64,000 nt of DNA from Tetracentron sinense (lineage: Eukaryota; Streptophyta; Magnoliopsida; Trochodendrales; Trochodendraceae). The stretch is taken from positions 14,309,827 through 14,373,826 of the forward strand of contig CM026551.1 of NCBI GenBank assembly GCA_015143295.1. The letters run 5' to 3'. The notes beneath the pieces are model-generated. The model was given only the letters and a program-made list of their open reading frames with translations, had not been told where the DNA came from and did no database searches. The position numbers and the translations under genes are program-made. Every line of letters begins with the position of its first letter. The stretch's first letter is position 1. Shown piece by piece: positions 54,791-64,000 of this stretch.

Positions 54791-55300
54791 GCCAGATATA
54801 AATTAGTTTTTTTTTTTTTTTTTTGGGCATTCAACCTTAGGTTGTGAGAATTTCAAGGCCCAAACACCTCGAAGACTTGAAATTGTGTCCACCCCATATG
54901 GGACTTCCTAAAAAAAAAAAACAAGATTTAGAATCTTCTAGCTAGCGGTCAGCACTACCAAAAATCGGACACAAACCCCATATGCATGCGCCCAAAAGTT
55001 CTACGCAAGCAACAGGGTATGTGATGCTTTATTTGGTGGGGCTGGCTGTCACCCCACCAGCTACCACTAGAGAAGATCTTAAGTCATAGAGCAATTGGGA
55101 GGTGTTCCTATTTGGACTTCGAGATTTTTAGTGGTTCAGAGTTGATTTTGGATCCCTTAGGTTTGAATTAGTTTTCTTAACCTGTCAAGTTGAGATAAGG
55201 GGTTGAATTAGAGTCCTAAAATTCAGGTTATATTTAAAATTTACTTGGTTAGAGGATTACACCCCGGCCAGGTAGATTAGGCTTCTATTTTAGTTGAATT
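54791..55300. other. Spacer with a T-run/A-run bounded segment
   Basis: A 17-T run at about 54808 and an 11-A run at about 54911 bound GGGCATTCAACCTTAGGTTG...ATATGGGACTTCC. This could be a retroposed fragment; no target duplication found. Nothing else recognised. Confidence 0.35.
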
Positions 55301-55920
55301 AGAGCTGCACTCAAGCCAAGCTAGCTCATCGGCTTGACTCAACTCATTTGAGCCAAGCTCGAGCTAATATTTCATGCTCGAACAAATCAAGACAAGCTTT
55401 TATTTGAGTTCAAATTTTTAAACAAGCCAAATTAAAGTCCAACCCTATTTGATTCAGCTCAGCTCATTTATGGCTAATTTAAGACTCAATTCGGCTTCAA
55501 CTTGGCTCAACCCAAAATATTATAAATATATATATATATAGACACACAATTTTTTTTGATAATTTTATTTATATTAAAACAAAACAATATTTTAAACTTT
55601 CTTTATCATTGATTGTATTAATTTTTAATTTTTAATAAATAAGTTAAAGAGATAATAATAACAAAAAAAGTTACTATGTGGATCGAATGACTACCTCTAA
55701 ATCTTATTTCTGCATAAGAATGTATTAATTTTTCTATAGTTTCTTGTATTATAATTTATTAATAACCGTTTTTATTGAAACCATATAAAATTAAATAAAA
55801 TTATTTTGTGAATCAAGCTTGAACCAACTCGAGCTCAACTTAGTTTGAATAAAATTTGAGTTTGAATGGAGAAGCTCGATCAAACTTCTTCAAGCCAAAT
55901 TCAAGCCTAAATAGATAATC
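55300..55920. repeat. Dispersed AGCTTGGCTCG-type repeat with AT-rich centre
   Basis: The left part has CAAGCTAGCTCATCGGCTTG and GCCAAGCTCGAGC. The right part has AATCAAGCTTGAACC, ACTCGAGCTCAACTT and GAAGCTCGATC. The two parts are in related, partly inverted sequence around about 300 bp of AT-rich DNA. Confidence 0.5.
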
Positions 55921-56429
55921 TGCCTTCTACTAAACAAATCATTTATCACCATTAAAACGCACCTGATAATTAATTATTAAAAATAAAATGAAAATTATAG
56001 TAATTTGTATTGCCCTATTCGTCCTTAAGTCCCTATCATTCTGTATACAAGTTACTTGTCGTGTGAACCACAAACGCAGCCTTTGAAATTATCTAAAATC
56101 ATAATAAAGTTCTTCTATGCCAAGTGGCACTATTTGATAGACTTAGGATCATCTTTGGCTGTATGACCATGGTGGAACGTGTACAACAGAGTCTTATCAT
56201 TTTTAATAATCTTAACTGTTTCGCTCTTTTCTTAACTCCATTACTTCCTAATTTTAAGGATATGAAAGTTATTATAAAGTCCAATTGATATGTCATAAGT
56301 AACACGTTTGGACGACTCTCACAAGTGATCCAGTGCAAGAAATATATTTACCCAGAAATGTTAGGCCATACGCAAACTTTCTTAAATCTCACTATTGCCC
56401 TTACGCATGCTGCATACGCAACTTTTTTA
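55921..56429. other. Unassigned spacer
   Basis: Nothing recognised; a 79-codon minus-strand frame at 56099-56338 has no motif. Confidence 0.35.
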
Positions 56430-56438
56430 TTTGAAAAA

Positions 56439-56774
56439 GACTCGTAATCATCTCCGGTTATAACCGGACTTCTGTCAAGTGTCCCTTTTGACACTCCTTA
56501 ACTATGGTTAAGATTCAGCCACCCCTAGGGTTCACCAATCTATCCTTAGTTTTTTTTTGAAATTATTGTAAAAATTAACCCTAGGAGAGTGAATTTTAAC
56601 CGGGGTTAAATTTATTTTTTAAATTTTTTCTCAAAACACAAGGATAGGTTGGTGAACTCTAAGGATGGGTAAATCTTAACCACGATTAAAGGATGTCAAA
56701 GGGGACACGTGGCAGCATCAGTAACGTAACTGGACTCCCCCGAGCCTGGTTACAACTGGAGAGTATCACGAGTC
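56439..56774. mobile_element. MULE MITE (family M3), intact ends
   Basis: A 336-bp element lies between perfect 9-bp duplications TTTGAAAAA (56430-56438, 56775-56783). The ends GACTCGTAATCATCTCCGG and, inverted, GACTCGTGATACTCTCCAG are clear. Inner arms carry TTTGACACTCCTTAACTATG and CCTAGGGTTCACC of the M3 family. Confidence 0.92.
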
Positions 56775-57099
56775 TTTGAAAAAAATTATTTTCTTAACCC
56801 GAGAAGGGGCAGTGTTGAACCGTGGTCAGAGTTTGATTTGTTTTTTTGTTTTTTATATACATATATTTTAAATGTGCGTCTTATGAAATACCTGGGATCG
56901 TCTACCCTTGCAAGGAATCTGATTATGGTGGATAGGGACGCTTGTTCCCAAACACAGTCAAAATTGCCGGCTTTAAAAATAGATAGAGCTGACATTAATT
57001 TTTGAAATTAAGGCTCACAAAAATGTGACAGATCTCGCTTTTATATTTTAATCAGATACGTTCTACCCGGGTGATCGAATCACAGGCAAGCGCGATTGA

Positions 57100-57535
57100 A
57101 CTCTGCCAACACTCACATGTCAACACGTGTACCAATTCACCCCTATTAACTGTGGTTAAGATTTATTCACCCTCTAGGGTTCAATAATCTAACCTTAATT
57201 TTTTTTTAAATGACTTTGCTTCTGAGACCTCCATAGGGCCGAGACAACAGAGACCATGCTCTAAGGGCATTGGATTTCTGGTGGGGCCCATTTCACATGG
57301 TAGGCCCTACCTGAAATCCCATGTTCTTATAGCATGGTCTCGGTGGTCTCGATCCTAAGGGGTCTCAGAAGCATTATCCTTTAGAAAAAATATAAAAAAT
57401 TTATTAACCCTAAGGGTTAAAAGTTCTTAACTAAAGTTAATTATTTTTTTAAAAAACCAAGGTTAGATTATTGAACTAGGGTTAGTAAATTTTAGCTACA
57501 ATTAATAACGGTGTACAGGATGCCAAAGTTTCCTA
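57100..57535. mobile_element. Old M3 MITE interrupted by an M5 MITE
   Basis: The left arm (CACGTGTACCAATTCACCCC...TTAACTGTGGTTAAGATTTA...TCTAGGGTTCAATAATC) and right arm (GATTATTGAACTAGGGTTAG...AATAACGGTGTACAGG) are inverted M3 sequence. They are separated by the M5 element at 57211-57379. Ends are approximate. Confidence 0.7.
57211..57379. mobile_element. Hairpin MITE (family M5, copy 2) nested in M3
   Basis: The arms TGCTTCTGAGACCTCCATAG and GGGTCTCAGAAGCATTATCC flank inner arms CAACAGAGACCATGCT and AGCATGGTCTCGGTGG. It lies inside the M3 element, so it inserted later. Confidence 0.75.
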
Positions 57536-57667
57536 ATTGTTTTATTTTGATAATCTTTACGGGACGGACAACCTATTGCTAAGGTGTCAATAGGCCGGCT
57601 TGGACCTAAATTTTTGTGATTTTTGAATATGCTCAGCTCTGCACGTTTATAAGAGGTGGTTATAAAG

Positions 57668-57830
57668 GAAGGAAAATAGTTAACTTAGCAGGGATATGTA
57701 TTTGCAAGCTGGATCTCATTGGTCCAAGCCCCCCTCCCCCTTTCTCTCTAAAATACTCACCAACTGTGGTGAGCATGTAAGAGGGAGGCTCGGACCAATG
57801 AGGTTCAATTGGTCCAAGCCTTAGGTTTCC
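57668..57830. mobile_element. Hairpin MITE (family M4, copy 2)
   Basis: The arms CTCATTGGTCCAAGCCCCCC...ATACTCACCAACTG and GGTGAGCATGTAAGAGGGAG...GGACCAATGAGG fold around about 57762. Shared with 5283-5445, including the upstream AATAGTTAAC word. Confidence 0.7.
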
Positions 57831-57965
57831 AAATATATATCCAAATATATATCGTATCACTGCGAACATGTTTAATGAACTCATGGAGATGTTAAAATTA
57901 CTAGATTGAAGATTAAATTGATATCAGTTGATGACAAACTAGTTCCTATTAAATACATATTTAGC

Positions 57966-58441
57966 ACCCCACCGCTTGTTCCAATGGTTGGTTGGATGTG
58001 GCTCTCTTATAAGAAAGGTCGTGGGATCCATTCCCAATGTAAGTTCAGCGACTTGCAAGAGTTGTATATATTCTCCGCTACTAACCACCGTTCTTTTAGT
58101 AAAGATTTTTAAAGTCTAAAACTTTCATTGTTTCATGCCTAATTTTACTTAATGTCTAAAACTATATTATTCCATAGAGTACAAAAGTTCTACAAATATG
58201 GAACTTTCAAGTTCCACCAAAATTTTTGGACTTTTTCAGTTCTATGGATGTGGATCTTTTAATTAAATTGAACTAGATAATCTGAGATACCATCAACTAA
58301 AAGGGTTAGAAACCCTCTCCCCCCTCTTTCTAGACTGTTGCCTCTTGTTCCAAAACATTGGACTTCTAAAAGTTCCACCAAAAGAACAGAGCTGATGTTA
58401 CTAACCGTAGGTAAATGATATCCTCCGCCAAAAAAATTAAA
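57966..58441 (+). mobile_element. tRNA-type SINE (family S1) interrupted by a MITE
   Basis: The 5' part ACCCCACCGCTTGTTCCAATGG (A-box-like) leads to the B-box-like GGGATCCATTCCC and TTCTCCGCTACTAACC. After the MITE at 58088-58391 it resumes with GATGTTACTAACCGTAGG, AAATGATATCC and an A tail. Flanking repeats ACATATTTAGC (57955-57965) and ACATGATTAGC (58442-58452) match at nine of eleven. Confidence 0.8.
58088..58391 (-). mobile_element. MITE (family M6, copy 1) inside a SINE
   Basis: The ends CCGTTCTTTTAGTAAAG and, inverted, GCTCTGTTCTTTTGGTGGAAC plus TTTTAAAGTC/GACTTCTAAAAG. It is the same element as 61219-61530 in opposite orientation. The SINE reads through once it is removed. Confidence 0.75.
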
Positions 58442-58462
58442 ACATGATTAGCGATGTTCTTG

Positions 58463-58609
58463 TACATTGGCTCTCTTATAAGAGAGGTTGTAGGATCCGT
58501 TCCCAATGTGCGACGACTTGCAAGAGTTTCATTCTCCGTTACTAACCATTAACTGATGTTACTAATTGTAAGGAAATGATATCCTCAGCCAAAAAAATTA
58601 AAAAATATT
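58463..58609 (+). mobile_element. 5'-truncated SINE (family S1)
   Basis: CATTGGCTCTCTTATAAGAG, B-box-like AGGATCCGTTCCC, 3' end TAAGGAAATGATATCC and an A-rich tail. The 21-bp flanking repeat ACATGATTAGCGATGTTCTT (58442-58462) against ACATGATTAGCAGTGTTCTT (58610-58631) is a long target-site duplication. Confidence 0.85.
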
Positions 58610-59024
58610 ACATGATTAGCAGTGTTCTTATCTTTGGATGTTCCTGACAAAATTCCCTTGAGCTTTGGTAATTTCTTTGTTTTTTTTATTTTTTTGCTAA
58701 GAGAGCTTTGGCAATTTCTTGTGGGGATAGACAAAGGGCATGCGAAGAAAAACTCAGATAAACTCCATAAGCCAATTCCGAATTGGAGGCCTGGTATCAT
58801 ATGGCAGCTGTATGAAAGGCATTCGAGTTTCAAAAATGGGTTGGGCTTTCTTTGGGCCTTCACAGTGGAAACCTAAACCATTATCCAAGGAGCTAGTTTG
58901 ATGCCCTAACGCCCATTTAAAACATCTCAGGCCCAAGTCCCAACCTAGCCTCAGTAATAGACGTGTCCAAGACCCATTACAAAACGAATATGGAACCAAA
59001 TCCTCTACTGTTATAATCGGATTC

Positions 59025-59290
59025 TCGGGAATCTGGTTATGCCCGAGGTCACCATGTGTCCCTTTTGACACCCGTTAATTGTGGTTCAGATTCACACACC
59101 CCTAGGGTTCACCCACCCATCCTTGGTTTTTAGGAAAAAAATATATTTACTCTCTTTTAAAATAGTTTTAATTTTTTTTGTATACAAAAACCAATGGGTG
59201 GGTGAACCCTAGGGGTGGGTGAATCTTAACCCCAGTTAAGGAGTGTCAAAGGGACACGTGCATGGTGACCTTAGGGGCCTAACCGGATTT
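59025..59290. mobile_element. MULE MITE (family M3)
   Basis: Inverted arms: GGTTATGCCCGAGGTCACCA, GTGTCCCTTTTGACACCCG, CCTAGGGTTCACCCACCCAT against ATGGGTGGGTGAACCCTAGG, GGAGTGTCAAAGGGACACG, ATGGTGACCTTAGGGGCC. Exact ends unresolved. Absent from the duplicated segment at 63 kb. Confidence 0.8.
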
Positions 59291-59452
59291 GTAAGGGGTG
59301 TATAAGGGGCCATCGACAGCTTCCTTGATAAAGCTTTTGTATCATGAAAAAGTTTTTATCACAATCTTCTTCTCTATGATGAACTCCTTGACACATGAAA
59401 AAGGTTGTTCCCTATATTTAATAATAAAGGTGGTGATTAGGCATTCATCATA

Positions 59453-59510
59453 AAGAAGATAGACTTGGTATGCGTGTGTGTCTTAACCTATCACCAAAAA
59501 AAAAAAAAAA
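59453..59510 (+). mobile_element. 58-bp retroposed insertion with poly-A tail
   Basis: A short body (GACTTGGTATGCGTGTGTG, CTTAACCTATCACC) followed by about 15 A residues lies between perfect 14-bp repeats AGGCATTCATCATA (59439-59452, 59511-59524). This is a severely truncated SINE or other retroposed RNA. The duplicate at about 63570 keeps the empty site. Confidence 0.85.
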
Positions 59511-60043
59511 AGGCATTCATCATACCCTAGTTTAATCTCTCTTTTTGACAAACTAGTATTTGGAAATCATGATTATCCCCTAATCACGGAAATTTTATGT
59601 GTTTTGGTGTGTTAATTTTCTCTTATTGTTTTGATTTTTTGCATTAGTTTTAGAATTGAGATCTTTAGTAGAGGGCCTCTATTAAGTTTTTCTTGTAAAA
59701 TCCAGGAGGTGAAATTTTCAAAATAACACCAATTAAGAAAACTAAGGGTATTTCTATCTCAAAATTATTATGTTCTTAAAAAAAAAATCTGAAGAAATGG
59801 TTACGTGGCAGACTCTCCGAGTATTTGAAAGCCAGATCTCTTCTAAGGCTGTTTACTGTTGTTAAATCCCTACAAATGATTTGATCATGCCCTTTAAACA
59901 CTTATGGCCATGGGAAGAGCACAGACGATTTGCTTCCCATCCATAGTAAAACTCACAAGGGGGTTGAATGAAATAAAATTAACAAACTTTACTCCTAATT
60001 TCCTACTAAAACACTCCATCTAGCTAATTAGAAGTAAAGAACA

Positions 60044-60998
60044 TTACATGTGAATTTGAAATGACTTACAAATACTGGCAAACCGCTTCCAATTTAATTT
60101 AATCAAGTTCCAACCACATTTTGGCTTGAGCTTAGCACCTTCAAGAACCATGCTACTCTTCCACCGGTCACTATCCACTTCATACATACCAAACTCAACA
60201 TACAGTGCCATCTCCGTCGGCCGGAACAATAAATTTGCTGCCGTAGATCTTGTGCAACACATCGTGTTTATTCTTGTACGAATCCATGGTCTCACTTGCT
60301 CATCCTCCTCCCCATTTACTTTCACCTTGAACTTGATTTTATGCCAGCCAAACGCATCAGACCTTGAACATATGTATTCGATGCAGCGAGCTTAGAGAGA
60401 TCCAATTCTCGAGTAACTTCGATCCATTTGACCTTACTGAGCTCCGCGTCAATTTCAAAACTAACCGATATAACCATCACCCCATGAAGAATTAGTTACC
60501 ATTTTTTTTTTTTGGTACTGAAAGAATTAGTTACTCAAATAAGCAAAAATTATGAAGATGTTGAGATAAGAACATAAAACCTTCTAACAGGTAAATAATA
60601 TTCTTCCCTACATTGATTCCTCATTCGGAAGTTCGATCTAATTCCAAAAACATCTATCGTTGCCTGACTTGATGTTTAGAGCCTTCCCTGAGATGTGAAT
60701 TGTCCCGTGATTTACTGCATGGGTCTTCTTCAATCAGATCATTCTATAGAAAATTTGTAATATTATTTAAGGATCGTTAGATCCGATACAAAGCCATGCT
60801 ACTTGTATCTAAACGTAGATGAAATGAAATAAATAAATTCAAGAAATGTATTCGAAGAACAATATTTCTAGCCCGACTTGAACTATTGTTATGATATCAC
60901 AACAATTATCAGGAAATGCAGAAGGGTAAGTAAGTTTAACTTACAGCTACCCAATGAGGGCCAGTATCCTCTTGATCTACTTGATGGGAAGTGGCCAT
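60044..60998 (-). pseudogene. PP2-like (phloem protein 2 lectin-type) pseudogene
   Basis: Minus strand. Exon 1 (60998-60945) reads MATSHQVDQEDTGPHWVA with a good GTAAGT donor. An exon 2 piece (about 60735-60607) has GKALNIKSGNDRCFWN, resembling the PP2 'LNIxWGNDxRYW' start, then an in-frame TAG and a second stop. The exon 3 piece (about 60475-60044) has ELSKVKWIEVTREL, SDAFGWHKIKFKV and LYVEFGMYEVDSDRWKS, the LYFGLYEVWxxKWKGG end typical of PP2. A one-base deletion near 60351 breaks the frame before SDAFGW. PP2 proteins are phloem lectins in sieve elements. With two stops and a frameshift this copy is dead, though recently enough that the exon-1 splice site survives. Confidence 0.75.
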
Positions 60999-61218
60999 GT
61001 TGCTCAAATTTTTTCTCTACCGATTAGAACGAAAAGAAAGATTGGCTACTCGTCGTGATCTCTGGTTAAAAAAAACTTCAGATTTGTCACACAATCTCTC
61101 CAAGTTTCGGTTAAATCATATTTATATACCTTCCATGGATTAGTTCAACATCAACATCGCATTACACTTGGAATTATGCAGAAAAATCAAGCAGAACCAT
61201 CTTCCATCCATCGTTCAG

Positions 61219-61530
61219 GCTCTGTTCTTTTGGTGGAACTTTTAAAAGTCCATAAAATATTTTGGAACAAGAGACAAAAGTCTGAGAGGGGAGAGGGGAG
61301 AGGGGAGAGGGGAGAGGGTTTCTAACTCTTTTACAAATGGTATCTCATATGTATTTGGTTCAATTTAATTAAAAGTTTTACGTGTAAGAACTTAAAAATC
61401 TGAAATTTTTGAAGGAACTTGAAAGGTCCATATACTCTATGCATGGAATAATATAGTTGTAGACATTTAGTAAAATTAGGCGTGGAACAATGAAAGTTCT
61501 AGACTTTTAAAAGTTCCACCAAAAGAAGGG
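61219..61530 (+). mobile_element. MITE (family M6, copy 2)
   Basis: The left end GCTCTGTTCTTTTGGTGGAA then CTTTTAAAAGTCC is answered by GACTTTTAAAAGTTCCACC and AAAAGAAGGG. The interior matches 58088-58391 inverted. It includes an AGAGGGG minisatellite (61285-61318, about five units) absent from the other copy. Confidence 0.78.
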
Positions 61531-61603
61531 AAAGAGAAGTTCTAACAATGAAAGTTCTATACTTTTGGAATCACTCTTTCAAATAGGAAAGAGAAAAATG
61601 AAG

Positions 61604-61678
61604 GGAAATGCTATTGAGACCTCATTAGGGCCGAGACCATCAAGACCTGGCCCTTATGAGGTCTCAATAGCAAAGTCC
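61604..61678. mobile_element. 75-bp hairpin MITE (family M5, deletion derivative)
   Basis: Almost a perfect foldback: ATGCTATTGAGACCTCATTA, then GGGCCGAGACC, against TGGCCC and TTATGAGGTCTCAATAGCAA. It keeps only the arms of the longer M5 copies. Confidence 0.75.
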
Positions 61679-61679
61679 A

Positions 61680-62760
61680 AAAATTAAAACATCCTTTTGC
61701 TTTTCAAGGAAATTCATCTCGTTCTCCCATGTGATGACATAGTAATAAACCACAAGAAAGGGAATTTGCTAAGATGCGCCTTTGATGAAATGCATACGCA
61801 AGAGGCTGCAGTTGGTGATTTTTCACCCCAAGTATCTATTCCTCAAATCCTTAGAAAAACCTTAGTTTTCAAGTGTTCACATAAAAGCGGCTTTGAATTG
61901 GGACCCAAATATTCTTTGAAGCACACTCCTCATTTCTTGATTCAAAGGATTATGATCACTTCATTAATAATAAATATAGGGAATCAATTTTGCGCTTCAC
62001 CAAAAGAAAAAAGAAGTTATATATCTCTTTTTTTTTCGTAAGCTAGAGAATAGAGTTAAGGAGCATACTCACCAAGTCGGAGTCGGAAATTATTCAGCTA
62101 AGGAAAAATTCAGAAATTTTGTTTTGATAAAATTCAGGAACAAAATAAGAAACTATAAAATAAATAAAAATTTTAATGACAAATAATAAACAAATATATT
62201 TTTTACATTAGATAATTATTTGGGATTTTTTCGAAAAGTCATGAAAAGAATAGCATTTAATTCGAGAAATTTGCAATTTTTTTAAAAAAGTCAACGTGAA
62301 TTAATCATTAGGCAAGAAGGTCACTAATTATTCAAGATTTCTTTAAAAAATGGAAAAAAATTAGTTACTATGATTGGGAGGGGCCTCACCCTTCAAGGAA
62401 ATAGAAGTTGGACAATCTTGTATAAAAAAAACTCATGTGGCTATATATTCTTACAAAACAAATCATTTGGAATAATAGCGTCGATATCATTCCACCATGA
62501 ACAATGGTCACTGATAGAAAAGCCTTTATTGATAATGCTTGAATGATCCGTAGAGGGTTTATATAGATATTACTTTATCTCAATATAGAGTACTGTCAAA
62601 TCAAATAAAAATCCAGGGTATCTCTTCACTTTATTACAATAGATACTAATTCCTTAATACTTCTCCTCAAACACATGGGGATCAAGATCTTTGTAGGTTT
62701 GCTGCAACCCAAGTACTCATAGTCGTTGGATTTGTTGTCATACCAGATTGTCGTTGGATT
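61680..62760. other. Unassigned spacer
   Basis: No gene or element recognised. A 114-codon frame at 61697-62041 opens with a non-ATG start and has no known motif. A 23-bp tandem word (TCGTTGGATTTGTTGTCATA) occurs at about 62722 and 62750. Confidence 0.35.
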
Positions 62761-62762
62761 TG

Positions 62763-63164
62763 TTGTCATACCGCATGCTCCAATGGTAGGGTGTGGCACT
62801 TATGAGAGAGGTAGAGGGGATCCATCTAGGGCTGTCAATGGATCAAATCTTGATCTGGATCCGATTAGACGGGATCCTAGATCCATCGGATCGGATACAG
62901 ATCCAAGATCTTGAATCCGATTATAATCAGATCGGGTTTGGATGTATAGTGATCCAATCGGATTAGATTATATAATAATAATAATAATTATTATTATTAT
63001 TATTAGATTCGGATCTAGGCAGATCCAAACCAAATCCGATCCGTTTACAGCACTAGATCTATCCCTAATGGGCGATGACTTGCAAGAGCCCCACTCCCCG
63101 CTGCTAACCACTAACTAATGCTACTAACCATAGGTAAACGATATCCCAAGCCAAAAAAAAAATA
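62763..63164 (+). mobile_element. tRNA-type SINE (family S1) interrupted by a hAT MITE
   Basis: The 5' part TGCTCCAATGGTAGGGTGTGG and GAGGGGATCCATC is resumed after the MITE by ATCCCTAATGGGCGATGACTTG, CCATAGGTAAACGATATCCC and a poly-A tail. Removing 62827-63055 plus one 8-bp copy restores the B-box region. Confidence 0.82.
62827..63055. mobile_element. hAT MITE inside a SINE
   Basis: The ends TAGGGCTGTCAATGGATC and GATCCGTTTACAGCACTA are inverted, with 8-bp duplications GATCCATC (62819-62826) and GATCTATC (63056-63063), one mismatch. The interior is a series of GGATCCGATT-like words and an (ATA)n/(TAT)n hairpin at the centre (about 62973-63004). Confidence 0.87.
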
Positions 63165-63835
63165 CATGTTTAGCAGTGTTCTTATCCATTGGCTCGGTTC
63201 CTTTGAATGTTCTTGACAGACTTCCCTCGAGCTTTGGTAATTTCTTGTGGGTATAAACAAGGGGGCATGCCAAGAAAAACTCAGACAAACTCCGTAAGTC
63301 AATTCCGAATGGGAGGCCTGGTATCATGTCAGCTGTATAAAATGGCATTCGAGTTTCAAAAATGGGTTGGGCTTTCTTTGGGCCTTCACAGTGGAAACCT
63401 AAACCGTTATCCAAGGAGCTAGTTTGAAGCCCAAAGGCCCATCTAATCTGAAACATCTCAGGCCCATTTACACTGCGTCCTTTATGAAGCTTTTGTATCA
63501 CAATCTTCTACATGACGAGCTCCTTGACATATAAAAAAGGTTGTTCCCCATATTTAATAAAGGTAGTGATAAGGCTAATTTCATCATACCTTATTTTATT
63601 CTCTCTTTTGACAAACTAGCATTTGGAAAACATCATTATCCCCTAAATCACGAAAATTTGGTGTGTTAATTTTCTTTTATTGTTTTGATTTTCTTGTAAA
63701 ATCCAGGAGAGTGTCACAGTGCATGTCATTTATAACACCAACTAAGAAGAAGAGTATTTCCATCTCAAAATTATTATGTTCTTTCAAAAATATCTGTACA
63801 AATAGTTATGTGTCAGACTCTCCTAACCCCAGTCG
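63165..63835 (+). repeat. Segmental duplication, right copy
   Basis: Matches 58610-59830 with the MITE and the 58-bp insert missing and with small deletions. The shared left border includes the S1 SINE tail and the AGCAGTGTTCTTATC word. Overlapping frames are not conserved. Confidence 0.85.
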
Positions 63836-64000
63836 CAGGCTTCCCCAAACGCAAGGTGGTGGCAACAAGTGTCAGCCAATCTACTCGCGTGCCTCTCATA
63901 TTCGATACGAGAAAAAATAATAAATATTTGCATTGTATAAACAGTCATTTTCATGCAAAATGAGAGAATATCATACGCTACGATAAAAATACGATACAAT
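63836..64000. other. Unassigned right end
   Basis: AT-rich; the last bases (CGATAAAAATACGATAC) resemble the GTATCG-type repeat at 950-1500. Confidence 0.3.

Larger units (their letters stand above)
58610..59830 (+). repeat. Segmental duplication, left copy
   Basis: From about 58610 to 59830 this matches 63165-63835 in order and orientation. Shared words include TTCCCTTGAGCTTTGGTAAT, AAATGGGTTGGGCTTTCTTT, GCCTTCACAGTGGAAACC, GCTTTTGTATCA, GACAAACTAG and CTCAAAATTATTATGTTC. The left copy also holds an M3 MITE (59025-59290) and a short retroposed insert (59453-59510) that the right copy lacks. Open frames inside (for example 58622-58876) are not conserved as proteins. Confidence 0.85.

Noticed and set aside
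63124..63501. 125-codon minus-strand frame, similar to one at 58754-59071
   Set aside because: Similarity comes from the segmental duplication. The frames are broken differently in each copy and show no conserved protein.

Overview
This is a stretch of nuclear DNA from a flowering plant. It is AT-rich, with short genes lying as islands in a dense field of transposable elements. The evidence is eukaryotic and plant-specific: cytosolic ribosomal protein eL27 genes with plant promoter boxes (site II TGGGCY, telo-box), a miR167 precursor, a spliced CYSTM gene, a PP2 (phloem lectin) pseudogene, plant tRNA-type SINEs, Mutator, hAT and Helitron elements, an L1-type LINE and solo LTRs of Gypsy type. 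I cannot name the species.

Genes. (1) A MIR167 hairpin is on the minus strand near 19.77-19.87 kb. (2) Two intact, intronless RPL27 genes face each other at 34.24-34.65 kb (+) and 49.95-50.36 kb (-). They differ by only two amino acids. (3) A single-exon plant C2-domain protein lies at 40.71-41.39 kb (+). (4) A three-exon CYSTM (cysteine-rich transmembrane module) gene lies at 53.89-54.45 kb (-); I reconstructed it from splice sites. (5) A broken PP2-like gene lies at 60.04-61.00 kb (-). A possible last exon of a gene running in from the left is at about 2.35 kb, with weak support. A 5S rRNA-like sequence is at 26.78-26.89 kb.

Layout. 0-9.3 kb: MULE-derived elements with 9-bp target-site duplications, plus a first SINE. 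9.3-11.2 kb: a gag-like retroelement fragment between 37-bp direct repeats, then a SINE. 11-19 kb: AT-rich repeats, SINEs and inverted repeats. 19-20.3 kb: MIR167 and its probable promoter. 22.6-23.5 kb: a 944-bp solo LTR with a perfect 5-bp TSD. 24-31 kb: SINEs, 5S-like DNA and a hAT MITE. 31.1-33.6 kb: a 2.47-kb solo LTR related to the first. 34-35 kb: RPL27 copy 1. 36-38.8 kb: a decayed LINE. 40.7-43.2 kb: the C2 gene and, 260 bp downstream, a 1.5-kb long-TIR MULE carrying its own tandem array and MITE. 46.0-48.3 kb: a three-level nest (hAT-like element containing a Helitron containing a hAT MITE). 50-54.5 kb: RPL27 copy 2 and CYSTM. 56.4-64 kb: MITEs, SINEs interrupted by MITEs, a partial segmental duplication and the PP2 pseudogene.

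The most unusual features are as follows. Two related LTRs each carry, just upstream of their TATA box, an array of roughly 14-bp palindromes built on the same GATCGATC core but with a different outer sequence. The RPL27 pair has a 71-bp identical tract inside otherwise diverged coding DNA. The three-level transposon nest has all termini readable. No prokaryotic, CRISPR or viral gene was found.
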